A program made the position numbers and the translations under genes. From JAFDZV01 sp964455525 (lineage in GTDB: Bacteria; Bacteroidota; Ignavibacteria; OLB7): DNA of 64,000 nucleotides. The stretch's first letter is position 1. Each line of letters starts with the position of its first letter. The stretch is taken from the NCBI GenBank assembly GCA_964455525.1, contig CAYVWR010000002.1:124001-188000 (forward strand), written 5' to 3'. Positions 53,196 through 61,492 of this stretch are shown here, one piece after another. The notes under the pieces were generated by a model. It was not told the origin of the DNA. It did not search any database and was given only the letters and a program-made list of their open reading frames with translations.

Positions 53196-53792
53196 ATGTT
53201 GACAAGAACCAGAACCTTCATACTTCTCGCCATGCTGAGCGTTGTCGGCGTTATTGCCGCAAGCACGGCCTACGCACAGCAGAATTGCAGTTGCGTGATC
53301 GTCGATGGCTGCAAGGTTGTCACCTTCTACGACGAGTTCGACAACCCGATCAGCACAGAGACGATCTGCCCAAGCACCGGCACGGGCGATTTCGATTGCG
53401 CCAGGGAGATCCCGCCAACCGGCCCTCTGAACCTTAGCCTGCCGCCGGTGGCGATCAATGCAAAGGGGCAAAGCCCGACGTTTGGCACCATCACGACCCG
53501 TATCGACCCGAGCCGCCCGTCGAGCAATGCAAGGATCGTCTCCAACAACGGCAAGGAGCGGTTCCCGGCCACCGTAGAGTTCAGTTTCTACGCAATCGCC
53601 AAGGTGGGGGAGGAGGGCAAGTTCGTGGAGTATCGCAGCCGCACCGAACTTGTCTTCCGTAATCCAAGCGTGCACTCGTTCCGTCCCTTCAACCAGGAGA
53701 AGTTCTGCCTCCAGAAGGATGTTGAATTTGTGGCAGCTTCCGGCGCCAAGTTTGTCCTCCGTGCAGGAGCGACCTGTGTGACGCTGAACTAA
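53196..53792 (+). CDS. Secreted seven-cysteine protein, cassette 3 (unknown family)
   Basis: This is a 198-residue paralogue. ATG 53196 is chosen because CAGGAG lies eight bases upstream; a GTG six codons earlier overlaps that site. Signal peptide LLAMLSVVGVIAASTAYAQ, mature start QQNCSCVIVDGC. The same seven cysteines are present. The 3' half is longer by a short loop (KVGEEGKFVEYRSRTELV), and the end is KFVLRAGATCVTLN. Its terminator is farther away (188 bp). The signal peptide is closer to cassette 1 (TRTR), while the first mature half matches cassette 2, a mosaic pattern. Confidence 0.85.
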   Translation: MLTRTRTFILLAMLSVVGVIAASTAYAQQNCSCVIVDGCKVVTFYDEFDNPISTETICPSTGTGDFDCAREIPPTGPLNLSLPPVAINAKGQSPTFGTITTRIDPSRPSSNARIVSNNGKERFPATVEFSFYAIAKVGEEGKFVEYRSRTELVFRNPSVHSFRPFNQEKFCLQKDVEFVAASGAKFVLRAGATCVTLN

Positions 53793-53980
53793 CCAGAGGT
53801 TGCAGCCTTTTGTGTCAGTAACAGGTATCTATGGCGAATTCGGTCAAAGGCCTCTACAGAGTGTGGCGGCGGGCGCCTGGAGCGATGCGGCTATGGTCTC
53901 TCATAAGTGCTGCCTTGCCGCCAGGCGCCACGCTACATCTCAAGCACCGATCGCGCCATAGTGGTGGCACAATGCGGCAG

Positions 53981-54013
53981 GGCCGTAGTACCGATCGGTG
54001 CTATGGCCTTTTT
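53981..54013 (+). terminator. Terminator, cassette 3
   Basis: GGCCGTAGTACCG pairs with CGGTGCTATGGCC (two G-U pairs), followed by five T. The GGCCGTA start matches the cassette 2 terminator. Confidence 0.82.
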
Positions 54014-54066
54014 CGCTCGGCTCTACACGATATCCGCTCGTTGCCCCCTTCAGCTTCCTCGCTCAC

Positions 54067-54240
54067 ACCAGGATAGCGCCCAACAATGCCTGCTCTTGCA
54101 GCCGTGCTTTCAACTCGTTTAAGCCCTTGCATCAGGAGACGTTCCGTCTTCAGAACGATGGTGGGTTCCCTGGCCGCGATGATCCGCCGAAGCGGAATGC
54201 CCTTGTGCTCCGCGCAGGATCGGCCTGTGCGACATTGAAC
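54067..54240 (+). pseudogene. Remnant of a fourth cysteine-rich cassette gene
   Basis: In one frame the sequence reads TRIAP, then, after a deletion, FNSFKPLHQETFRLQND and LVLRAGSACATLN. These match TRIDP, VHSFRPFNQEKFCLQKD and FVLRAGATCVTLN of cassette 3. The signal peptide and the five N-terminal cysteines are missing, the first C-terminal cysteine is replaced by arginine, and the stop codon after TLN is now CAG, so the frame runs on to 54432. No promoter element precedes it. It is a decayed copy, not an active gene. Confidence 0.72.
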
Positions 54241-54283
54241 CAGGCAGCCGGGTGTGTCCTGAACGTATGCCATAGCTATGGTG

Positions 54284-54317
54284 GGCCGTATCTCTGCAAT
54301 CGGGGTGCGGCCTTCTT
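54284..54317 (+). terminator. Decayed terminator of the fourth cassette
   Basis: GGCCGTA (54284-54290) faces TGCGGCC (54306-54312) with TTCTT after it. The arms match the ends of the cassette 2 terminator but the inner stem is lost. Confidence 0.5.
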
Positions 54318-54596
54318 CGTTGTTGCATCCTTTATGCAGGCGGTGGTTCCTCATGCTCCTATGATACTGCTCTCGGAGCAGGAGTGGCCGGATACGCCTG
54401 GCAGGGGCGCCACGGCGACGTGTTGCCGCTGATTCTTTCTATTTGCTTGGCGGCGAGACGTTGGGCGCTGTATTTTGGGGGATGGCGTTCATTCCCCTGT
54501 TGGGCGGCGGCCCGGTTGCGGTGGGGGGGAGAGGGCGCTCTTCCATCATTTCGCGGCGGCCCGGCGTCTCCGGCTTATCAACTCTGGCAACGGTTT

Positions 54597-55613
54597 ATGG
54601 GAACATATATCTTCAAACGTATCCTTCTGTTCATCCCCACCCTTATCGCCATCACGATCGTTACCTTCGGTATCAGTCGTTTGGCGCCGGGTGATCCGGC
54701 GGAATTGAAGGCGGGGGTTGGTGGGGAGAACCAATCGACCGATCGGCAGATGACGGCGGAGATCGTACAGAAGATCCGTGAACAGTGGAATCTGGATAAG
54801 CCTTTGCCGGTCCAGTACTGGTTATGGCTGAAGGGGCTGGTGACGTTCGACTTCGGCCGATCCTTCAAGGATAATGCGCCGGTGATCGGCAAGATCATGG
54901 AGCGGATGCCGATTACCATCCTGATGAGCCTTATATCGGTTGTGCTGGCATATATCATCGCCATTCCAATCGGCATATACTCTGCCACTCACCCGGGAAG
55001 TGCGCTGGACCGAATAATGTCGACGACGCTATTCGGCTTATACTCCCTGCCAAATTTCTGGATAGCGACGCTGGCGATCATCTTCTTCGCCCAGCCCGAT
55101 TATGGCATGAACTGGTTCCCTCCGGCGGGGCTGTACTCAAACGAATATACCAGCGACTGGTCGTTCCTTCAGAAGACCCTCGACCTGCTCTGGCATCTTA
55201 CCCTGCCGATGATCATCTACACCTATTCCAGCTTTGCCTTCATCTCCCGGCAGATGCGTGGATCTATGCTGGAGGTCGTGCGGCAGGATTTCATCCGCAC
55301 CGCGCGAGCTAAGGGTTTGCCGGAGCGGGCTGTGATCTTCAAGCATGCGCTTCGCAATTCGCTTATTCCCATCATCACCCTGTTGGCTGGCCTGCTGCCG
55401 GGATTGATCGGCGGCTCCATTATCGTGGAGTCGATCTTCTCGATCCCCGGGCTTGGCCAGCTTGCATTCCAGGCGCTTCTGGAGCGCGATTATCCTATTA
55501 TTATGGGTGAGTTGACGATAGCCGCCGTGCTGACGATGCTCGGCGTGCTCCTGGCCGACGTGCTGTATTCGGTTGTCGATCCTCGCATTGCCTTCTCGAA
55601 GAAGGCAAACTGA
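54597..55613 (+). CDS. Peptide ABC transporter permease (DppB/OppB type)
   Basis: This 338-residue inner-membrane protein has six helices. The N-terminal YIFKRILLFIPTLIAITIVTF, the LAPGDPAE motif and the C-terminal EAA loop (RTARAKGLPERAVIFKHALR, then LIPIITLLAGLLPGLIGGSI) define the DppB/OppB subunit. The EAA loop docks on the ATPase. ATG 54597 is chosen since the first helix starts there; the frame extends 71 codons upstream without homology. It pairs with the 55818 permease and probably with the 48969 binding protein across the array. The ATPase genes are not in the window. Confidence 0.95.
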   Translation: MGTYIFKRILLFIPTLIAITIVTFGISRLAPGDPAELKAGVGGENQSTDRQMTAEIVQKIREQWNLDKPLPVQYWLWLKGLVTFDFGRSFKDNAPVIGKIMERMPITILMSLISVVLAYIIAIPIGIYSATHPGSALDRIMSTTLFGLYSLPNFWIATLAIIFFAQPDYGMNWFPPAGLYSNEYTSDWSFLQKTLDLLWHLTLPMIIYTYSSFAFISRQMRGSMLEVVRQDFIRTARAKGLPERAVIFKHALRNSLIPIITLLAGLLPGLIGGSIIVESIFSIPGLGQLAFQALLERDYPIIMGELTIAAVLTMLGVLLADVLYSVVDPRIAFSKKAN

Positions 55614-55817
55614 GGAGGCCCATGTCTCCGGCGGCATGATCCCGTCCGCCGGGATGAAGGAAGAACGATGGCAGGGTATGATGTACAGTGGCAGCAGCAG
55701 GAGATGGCCCGGATGCCGGACCCTGCGGAGAACTCCAGATGGCGCCACAATCAATTCCGGTATCGGCCAGCAGGCCATAGTGCCTGGCATCAAACGTACG
55801 GTATATAGAAGAAGCAT

Positions 55818-56903
55818 ATGGCAGAAGAAACAACGACGGTGCTCGCTCCTGCGACGGCAACAAACGATGTCCAGGATGGTTCAAAGGGAAAGAAGCGCCC
55901 CGATCAGACCTATTTCAGTCTGGTAAAGCATCAGTTCCGAAAGAACAAACTGGCGGTTGCTTCGTTCTATTTCATCCTTTTTATGTTCGTGCTGGCGCTG
56001 CTGGCCGATTTCCTTGCCAACGAGAAGCCTATCGCCTGCTCCTATAAAGGGAAGTTCTATATGCCGGTGATACAGAACTACCTTGTGGATCTCAAGTTGT
56101 CGACCTACCCGGCGGCGCTTGCAAATGCCGATTGGAAGTCGCTTGAATACGACTGGAAAATCTCTGCTCCAGTGCCGTATAATCCGGGCAATGCCGATCT
56201 GCTGAACTCCTTCGCCGAGCCGTTCGGTGGGAGCGATCATTACCTGGGTGCCGACCAGCTTGGCCGCGATGTGCTGTCGGGGATCATTCATGGCTCGCGG
56301 GTATCGCTCTCGATCGGGCTTCTATCAATGGGGATAGCGGCCGTGATCGGCGTGCTCCTTGGCGCTCTGGCGGGATATTTCGGCGGCTGGGTCGATATCC
56401 TGATCTCGCGTCTTGTGGAGCTGTTCCTGAACTTCCCTTCCTTCTTCCTTATCATCACCATCGTCTCGTTTCTTGATGCCGATATCTGGCTTGTGATGAT
56501 GGTGATCGGCCTTACAGGGTGGATGGGCATCGCTCGATTTGTCCGTGGCGAGGTGTTGCGCGTACGCAACCTTGAGTATGTGACGGCGGCGAACTCGCTT
56601 GGGTTCGGCTCGTCTCGTATCATCCTTCGGCATGTGCTGCCGAACTCGCTTGCGCCGGTGCTTGTGGCGATCGCCTTTGGTATCGCAGGGGCAATCCTTA
56701 CCGAGTCCGCCCTCTCGTTCCTTGGCTTCGGCGTTCCGGCTACAATGGTTACCTGGGGCTCGATGCTGAACCAGGCACGCTCCAATGTGTATGCCTGGTG
56801 GCTGGCCATCTTCCCCGGCTTGATGATCTTCCTCTCGGTGGTCAGCTACAACCTGATCGGTGATGGTCTGCGCGATGCGCTCGATCCCAGGCTCCGCGAC
56901 TAG
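55818..56903 (+). CDS. Peptide ABC transporter permease (DppC/OppC type)
   Basis: This is a 361-residue protein with the DppC N-terminal domain (FRKNKLAVASFYFILFMFVLA), a periplasmic loop of about 70 residues between helix 1 and the core (CSYKGKFYMPVIQNYL ... SDHYLGADQLGRDVLS), and the EAA loop (YVTAANSLGFGSSRIILRHV, then LPNSLAPVLVAIAFGIAGAI). LGADQLGRDVLSGIIHGSR is the usual DppC signature. It follows the DppB-type gene by 204 bp. The gap holds no gene. The start is ATG 55818. Confidence 0.95.
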   Translation: MAEETTTVLAPATATNDVQDGSKGKKRPDQTYFSLVKHQFRKNKLAVASFYFILFMFVLALLADFLANEKPIACSYKGKFYMPVIQNYLVDLKLSTYPAALANADWKSLEYDWKISAPVPYNPGNADLLNSFAEPFGGSDHYLGADQLGRDVLSGIIHGSRVSLSIGLLSMGIAAVIGVLLGALAGYFGGWVDILISRLVELFLNFPSFFLIITIVSFLDADIWLVMMVIGLTGWMGIARFVRGEVLRVRNLEYVTAANSLGFGSSRIILRHVLPNSLAPVLVAIAFGIAGAILTESALSFLGFGVPATMVTWGSMLNQARSNVYAWWLAIFPGLMIFLSVVSYNLIGDGLRDALDPRLRD

Positions 56904-57084
56904 GCGCTGTGGATGGCATGCCTGAGAGAATCGCTCTTCAAGGTCCGGCACCATTCCGGTGGCCGGGCCTTGTCGCTCCTGGCATCAGGTTCCGGTTCCG
57001 CCAGGGCATCTCTGGTTCCCGTGGTGCCAGGTGGGCCGGATATGGCGTTGCATGCCATGCCTGCCAAGGTGGCAACCGGAGAGC

Positions 57085-58359
57085 CTAGAAAGGCTCCGAT
57101 AGGCGCACGACAACTTCCGGGTCGGCCATGATATCGGTGCGAAAGGCGATGCCAGCACGGAACCGCCCGGTTGCCGAGCCGATGTAGATGCCGGGAGCGT
57201 AGCACAGTTGCACAAGCTCTGCCGGGAATCCCGTGAGCGCGGCGGCCGATGGGGGAGCCGTTCCAACATAGCCGATAGCATTCTCCAGGATGAGCCGGAA
57301 CCCAAGGCTGGTGATGGGCGCAAACAGCAGATCGCTCTGAAGGAGGAGGAGGCGATTCCCTTCATATCTGTTCTGCGGAAAGCCTGGAAGCGTGCCCAGC
57401 CCGCCGATCGTATAGCGTTTCTGCGGTGGCGCGTTGCCTGCGGCAATGCCAAGCCTGCCTCGTAGGCCAAGCCAGAGACGTTCCCTCAGGATGGTTGCCT
57501 TCAGCCGCGCATCGGCGGTGTATTGCTGGAAGTTGCCGCCGAGCGATCCGAACTCCCCCTGTGCCTCGAAGCCGATCCGGGCCTGATCCCAGCTTCGCAG
57601 CGCCATATAATCGACCGCTAGGCCAACCACCGCCGAGTGCATCGCTCCCTCACGGATCGGTGGCACTTCGGGGAATGGCTGCGTGGGGCCGAAGAGCGAC
57701 CATCCCGCCTCGCGATGGGAGTTGCGATAGGTGTCGAACCGGTACTCGGCCTTCAGTGAAATCCTTGAGGTGAGGAACTGCCGTGCACCGATGGAGAAAC
57801 CCTGGCGACGATAATAGTCGCGGGTATCCACCCCTGCCAGAAGCGCATACAGGGTGTTCTCTCCACATTCCATCTTCCATGCGTCGCGTGTATCGGTGAA
57901 AACATGCCCCTCGGCGGCCAGGCGGAGCGGAGCCTCTTCCGACAGGAGATCCCCGCTGATTCCTCCATAGGCCTGCCATGTATGGGAGCCGAAGGCATAG
58001 CCGAAGCCAGCATATCCCTGAAGCCGGTGGGCGCTGAAAAGCCGTGCGGGGGTGTTGCTGCCAACACCTGCAAAGGCGCCGTCGGCACGATCGTACTTGA
58101 TGAAAAACGGCGGGGAATCCTGCAATCTCAGCAGATCGAGCCGGTTGGGGAATATCGTGATCCCGGACACCCGGTCGGAAGCGAGAGGAGACGTAAGAAA
58201 TCCCGATTCATCTGCCGGAGCCGGGGGGGCGGAGCGCGATCCTGTATCAAATAGAGCCTCATAGCCCCGTACCAGACTATCGGCATCGGTATCGGCGTCT
58301 GTCTGGCAGAAAAGGAATGTCGGCACAAACAGCAGCAGGGCTGCGAAAAAAAAATACAT
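57085..58359 (-). CDS. Omp85-like outer-membrane beta-barrel protein
   Basis: This 424-residue protein has a signal peptide (FFFAALLLFVPTFLFCQ) and a barrel-type sequence with paired strands. The segment GGLGTLPGFPQNRYEGNRLL is the kind of motif found in BamA/ShlB surface-antigen barrels (GG-x-LRG-x..). POTRA domains are absent: only about 90 residues lie before the barrel. The last strand ends in AGIAFRTDIMADPEVVVRLSEPF. It may belong to small lineage-specific Omp85 relatives; the assignment is moderate. It converges on the dppC-type gene. Confidence 0.65.
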   Translation of the reverse strand: MYFFFAALLLFVPTFLFCQTDADTDADSLVRGYEALFDTGSRSAPPAPADESGFLTSPLASDRVSGITIFPNRLDLLRLQDSPPFFIKYDRADGAFAGVGSNTPARLFSAHRLQGYAGFGYAFGSHTWQAYGGISGDLLSEEAPLRLAAEGHVFTDTRDAWKMECGENTLYALLAGVDTRDYYRRQGFSIGARQFLTSRISLKAEYRFDTYRNSHREAGWSLFGPTQPFPEVPPIREGAMHSAVVGLAVDYMALRSWDQARIGFEAQGEFGSLGGNFQQYTADARLKATILRERLWLGLRGRLGIAAGNAPPQKRYTIGGLGTLPGFPQNRYEGNRLLLLQSDLLFAPITSLGFRLILENAIGYVGTAPPSAAALTGFPAELVQLCYAPGIYIGSATGRFRAGIAFRTDIMADPEVVVRLSEPF

Positions 58360-58698
58360 GATAGCCTGAGGCGTGATTATTGGTGCAACCCTCTATCTCC
58401 GATAGAACCATCAGCATCGTGATGCCTGGCCCTGTTCTCCGGCACTCCGGGAACCGGTTGCGGAAAACTGATCGGGTTGGAGCCTGATTGCCGTGGCCGC
58501 GCCGAGCGGCACGACCGTTGAATCCGCATCGCTTTCAGCCTCGCCAGACAACGGTTGCTTGCAACATGAACTTACAACTCCTATCGTTGCCAGCGACCCA
58601 GGCGACGATGTGCTTGTATCGTAAGTCGAAACGTGGCCGATCGGTCACATCATTCTCACTGAATAACCATTATAGAAGGAGTAGCGCTCGACGCGACC
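58360..58698. other. tetR upstream region with two palindromes
   Basis: Divergent from the barrel gene. GTGGCCGATCGGTCAC (58633-58648) is a 14-of-16 palindrome, and TCACTGAATAACCA (58656-58669) matches the tolC-side operator at 10 of 14 positions. AAGGAG at 58675 is too far (18 bases) from the tetR ATG to be its normal binding site. No other gene is seen. Confidence 0.45.
58656..58669. promoter_or_regulatory. Degenerate TetR-type operator before tetR
   Basis: TCACTGAATAACCA compared with TGACTGGATAGTCA upstream of tolC: 10 of 14 positions agree. Its position 30 bp before the tetR start fits autoregulation. Weak on its own. Confidence 0.35.
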
Positions 58699-59394
58699 AT
58701 GACAATGATCCAACGGGTGACGCGACGTGAGCGGGAACGTCTGATGAGGCGTCGGGAGATTCTCGATGCAGCGCGGGCGGTTTTTGCGCAGAAGGGCTTC
58801 AATACTGCTACGCTGGACGATGTTGCCGAGCGGGCGGAGTTGGGAAAGGGAACGTTGTATAATTATTTCCCCAACAAGGAAGCGCTGTTTACCAGTGTGG
58901 TGGAGGATTCCTTTGATACCATCAAGGGCATTGCCGAGGAGGCGTTTGCCGGAGATGGGAGCCTTGTACAGAAGGTTGAGGCGTTTGTGCGAGAGGAGCT
59001 TACCTACTTCTTCAGCAATCTGGAAAGCGTGCAGTTGATGATGCGGGAGGCAAATCATGTGCGCGGCGGCAATCCGATGATGCAACTGATGCCCACACTC
59101 CTCGCCATTGTTTCCAGTGTGCTGAGCGCCGAACAGAAGAAGCGGCGGGTGATGGCCGATGCCGATCCGACCGATCTTGCCATGATGCTTGTCAATATGC
59201 TGTTCAGCCAGTTTGCCTGCCGGGTCTACCAGCGTGCCCATGCACACAACGCGGATGCCGCGGGTTTCTGCGGCGAGCCGAATCTGGCTGAGGCGTTTGC
59301 GGGTATGAGCCGCGAAGAGATCAAGCGCGAGATTGATGCCGGGACAAAACTTGTGCATACGGTCTTCTTTCAGGGAGTAGCAGGGGCCGCCTAG
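58699..59394 (+). CDS. TetR/AcrR family regulator of the efflux operon
   Basis: This is a 231-residue protein. The N-terminal TetR helix-turn-helix reads RRREILDAARAVFAQKGFN, then TLDDVAERAELGKGTLYNYF and PNKEALFTSVV, a very good match. The C-terminal ligand domain is helical and variable (YFFSNLESVQLMMREANHVRG). It lies directly upstream of tolC, adaptor and RND pump genes on the same strand, so it probably represses them; inverted TGACT sites lie before tolC. The ATG 58699 is the first of two Met (MTMIQ); a ribosome binding site is too far away to help. Confidence 0.9.
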   Translation: MTMIQRVTRRERERLMRRREILDAARAVFAQKGFNTATLDDVAERAELGKGTLYNYFPNKEALFTSVVEDSFDTIKGIAEEAFAGDGSLVQKVEAFVREELTYFFSNLESVQLMMREANHVRGGNPMMQLMPTLLAIVSSVLSAEQKKRRVMADADPTDLAMMLVNMLFSQFACRVYQRAHAHNADAAGFCGEPNLAEAFAGMSREEIKREIDAGTKLVHTVFFQGVAGAA

Positions 59395-59395
59395 A

Positions 59396-59416
59396 ACGGG
59401 ATCATCTCGATCCCGT
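59396..59416 (+). terminator. Stem-loop directly after tetR
   Basis: ACGGGATC pairs perfectly with GATCCCGT across ATCTC, starting one base after the tetR stop codon. No T-run follows. Confidence 0.45.
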
Positions 59417-59600
59417 GCCGATGAAGCGGACGTTGCGGTCCCTTCATGCCCCCCCAGTGCCCTCCCGGAAATCTTGCGATTGTGTTGTCTTCCATCCCTG
59501 TGACCCGCAGCCGGGTTACCATACGTTCTACCCCGTATCGATAGCCCGCAGGCAGTCCGGGACACCATTCTCCTGCTGCCTGCGGAGGCGGAACACCCCT

Positions 59601-59624
59601 GTAGGCCGGTCATGACCGGCCTAC
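59601..59624. other. 24-bp perfect palindrome
   Basis: The half-site GTAGGCCGGTCA is followed at once by its reverse complement. As RNA it gives a 9-bp stem with a TCATGA loop and no T-run. It could be a protein-binding site or a weak terminator. Confidence 0.5.
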
Positions 59625-59692
59625 ATCAACTTACAATTCCACCATTTGCCGGTTGTGCTCATCCCTCTATGTTTGTACCGCTCAGTCAAAAT

Positions 59693-59708
59693 ATGACTGG
59701 ATAGTCAT
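59693..59708. promoter_or_regulatory. Inverted repeat, probable TetR operator of the efflux operon
   Basis: ATGACT-GGAT-AGTCAT is a perfect 6-bp inverted repeat flanked by A/T runs (AAAAT before, TTT after). The TGACT-N4-AGTCA form is typical of TetR/AcrR operators, and it lies between tetR and tolC, about 290 bp before the tolC start. Confidence 0.68.
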
Positions 59709-60001
59709 TTTGTGAACGGTGTGAAACTTTTCTCTTTCCGAGCCGTCCTCCAACCCCACCAGAATGCACATGAGTTCTCCGCAGGAGGTTGCCGAAGCCT
59801 TATCGCAACAGTGGTCTGATGCGAGGAAGTGGTCCGGGAGGATGATAACCGATTGATGCATATGGGCCTGAAACTTCCCGATGCAGCGCACGTTGCGGTG
59901 CTGCGGGAAACGCCGGGGATAAGCGAAAGCAGTCCATCAATGTTCCCGCCGCCTGCCATAGAGAATGGGGGCCGGGAGCCAGGAACAGCACAGATACCGA
60001 T

Positions 60002-61375
60002 ATGAAACGTTTACTCATAATCATCCCGATGATGGTTGCCGCCGCCGCAACGGCCGGCGCCCAGAACACGATTCGGCTAGGATTGAACGAGGCGATCGAT
60101 GCGGCGATAAAAAGCAACCGGCAGCTTGAGATCTCTCGTATCGGAATAGATCGCGCCGATGCGCAGATCAAGGAGGCCTACTCCAATACGTTGCCGACGC
60201 TCACGCTGAACGGACGATATACACGCAATATCCAGTCGCAGGTCTTTTATTTCCCTGGAGCCGATGGCATTGTACGCCCTATCTCGATCGGCTCGGATAA
60301 CTCGGTGCAGGCCGATCTGACGGTGAATCAGGTCGTCTATAACCAGGCGGCGTTTTCCGCTCCGAACACGGCCGAGGTCTATGCCAGGATCTCGCGGCAG
60401 CAGCTTCGTGCCGAAGCCGCCGATCTTGTCCTGAACGTCAAGCACGCCTACTACAGTGCGTTGCTGGCACAGGAGGCGCTCCGGGTGAATGAAAGCCTTC
60501 TACAGAACGCCGAGGAGAACTGGAAGAATACGCAGGCGCTCTACAAGAGCGGGCTTCGCGCCGAGTTCGATGCTCTTCGCGCCGAGGTGCAGGCTGCCAA
60601 TCAGCGTCCGGTGGTGGTGCAGGCACGCAATGCCTACCAGCAGTCGCTCGATAATCTGAAGCTGCTGCTGAACATCTCGCCGAATGCCGAGCTGGAGCTG
60701 AGCGAAAACCTTGTGATGCCCGCCTCCTCTACCTCAGGATCGGGCGCCATCGAGCCGGTGATCGCCGAGGCCACCACGCTGCTGGAGCGCTACAATGCAC
60801 AGCTTGAAGCGCTTCGTCTGAGCACGGAGCTTAACCGCCAGTTGATCGACCTGAAAAAGTCCGATTACCTTCCCACCCTATCGGTCTTCGGTACCTATCA
60901 GATGCAGGCACAGGCGGACAAGTTCAGCAACTTCGATTTCCAGCCCAGTTCCTATCTGGGGCTGAACCTTAGCCTGAACCTTTTCAACGGCTGGCGTACC
61001 TCGTCGCAGATCGAACAGGCACGGCTGGATTACGAGACCAGCAAGCTTCAGCTTGCGCAGGTCGAGCATTCGTTGAAGACACAGCTTCAGACGGTGCTTC
61101 GCACGCTGGACTTCGCCCGCCAGCGCATCTCGACCGGGGAGATGACCACCGGCCAGGCCGAACGCGCCTATAAGATCGCTACCACATCGTACAAGGCCGG
61201 CACCGGCACCCAGCTCGATATAGCCAATGCCGATCTTGCGGTGGCGCAGGCAAAGCTGAATCAGCTTAACGCGATCTATGAGTACAGCGTGTCGCTTGCC
61301 GATCTTGAACGGCTTCTCGGAGAGCATTATCAGCTCGTCGAGGATGGGCGCGATGTGCAGTACAGCCTGCGATAA
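60002..61375 (+). CDS. TolC-family outer-membrane efflux protein
   Basis: This 457-residue protein has a signal peptide (LLIIIPMMVAAAATAGAQ) and the two structural repeats of OEP/TolC proteins: RLGLNEAIDAAIKSNRQLEI and, in the second half, DYLPTLSVFGTYQMQAQADK with the barrel strand YLGLNLSLNLFNGW. Coiled-coil helices follow (LDYETSKLQLAQVEHSLKTQ). It forms the outer-membrane channel of a tripartite pump with the 61493 adaptor and the 62687 RND protein. There is no lipobox. Start ATG 60002. Confidence 0.93.
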   Translation: MKRLLIIIPMMVAAAATAGAQNTIRLGLNEAIDAAIKSNRQLEISRIGIDRADAQIKEAYSNTLPTLTLNGRYTRNIQSQVFYFPGADGIVRPISIGSDNSVQADLTVNQVVYNQAAFSAPNTAEVYARISRQQLRAEAADLVLNVKHAYYSALLAQEALRVNESLLQNAEENWKNTQALYKSGLRAEFDALRAEVQAANQRPVVVQARNAYQQSLDNLKLLLNISPNAELELSENLVMPASSTSGSGAIEPVIAEATTLLERYNAQLEALRLSTELNRQLIDLKKSDYLPTLSVFGTYQMQAQADKFSNFDFQPSSYLGLNLSLNLFNGWRTSSQIEQARLDYETSKLQLAQVEHSLKTQLQTVLRTLDFARQRISTGEMTTGQAERAYKIATTSYKAGTGTQLDIANADLAVAQAKLNQLNAIYEYSVSLADLERLLGEHYQLVEDGRDVQYSLR

Positions 61376-61492
61376 TAGGCCAACCAGTGGCCAGAGAGGA
61401 TCTGGTGGGGCATACCCGCCCAAGCCCTCGCCAGCCGCTGGCCGGTGCAGCACATGTAAACGAATCCGAGTACAACCTTACCAAACGATGTC

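Larger units (their letters stand above)
50987..54317 (+). repeat. Tandem array of cysteine-rich secreted-protein cassettes (3 intact, 1 decayed)
   Basis: Units of about 1 kb recur in the same direction: upstream element (starting near TTGAGCAATCC), gap of 140-180 bp, gene of about 590 bp, terminator beginning GGCCG and ending CGGCCTTTTT or ATGGCCTTTTT. Copies: 50987-51897, 52041-52948, 53011-54013, with a remnant at 54067-54317 that has no promoter element. Homology between units extends outside the coding regions, so whole cassettes were duplicated. Confidence 0.85.
53793..54596. other. Region with cassette-3 terminator and decayed cassette 4
   Basis: These 804 bp contain the terminator at 53981-54013, the remnant of a fourth cassette (54067-54240), its decayed terminator (54284-54317), and about 280 bp before dppB in which I see no promoter. 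Longer frames running into dppB have no homology. Confidence 0.55.
59395..60001. other. Region between tetR and tolC: hairpins, palindrome and operator
   Basis: These 607 bp hold no supported gene. They contain the stem-loop right after the tetR stop (59396-59416), a 24-bp perfect palindrome (59601-59624) and the TGACT operator (59693-59708). The promoter of the efflux operon should lie between about 59640 and 60001. Confidence 0.5.
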
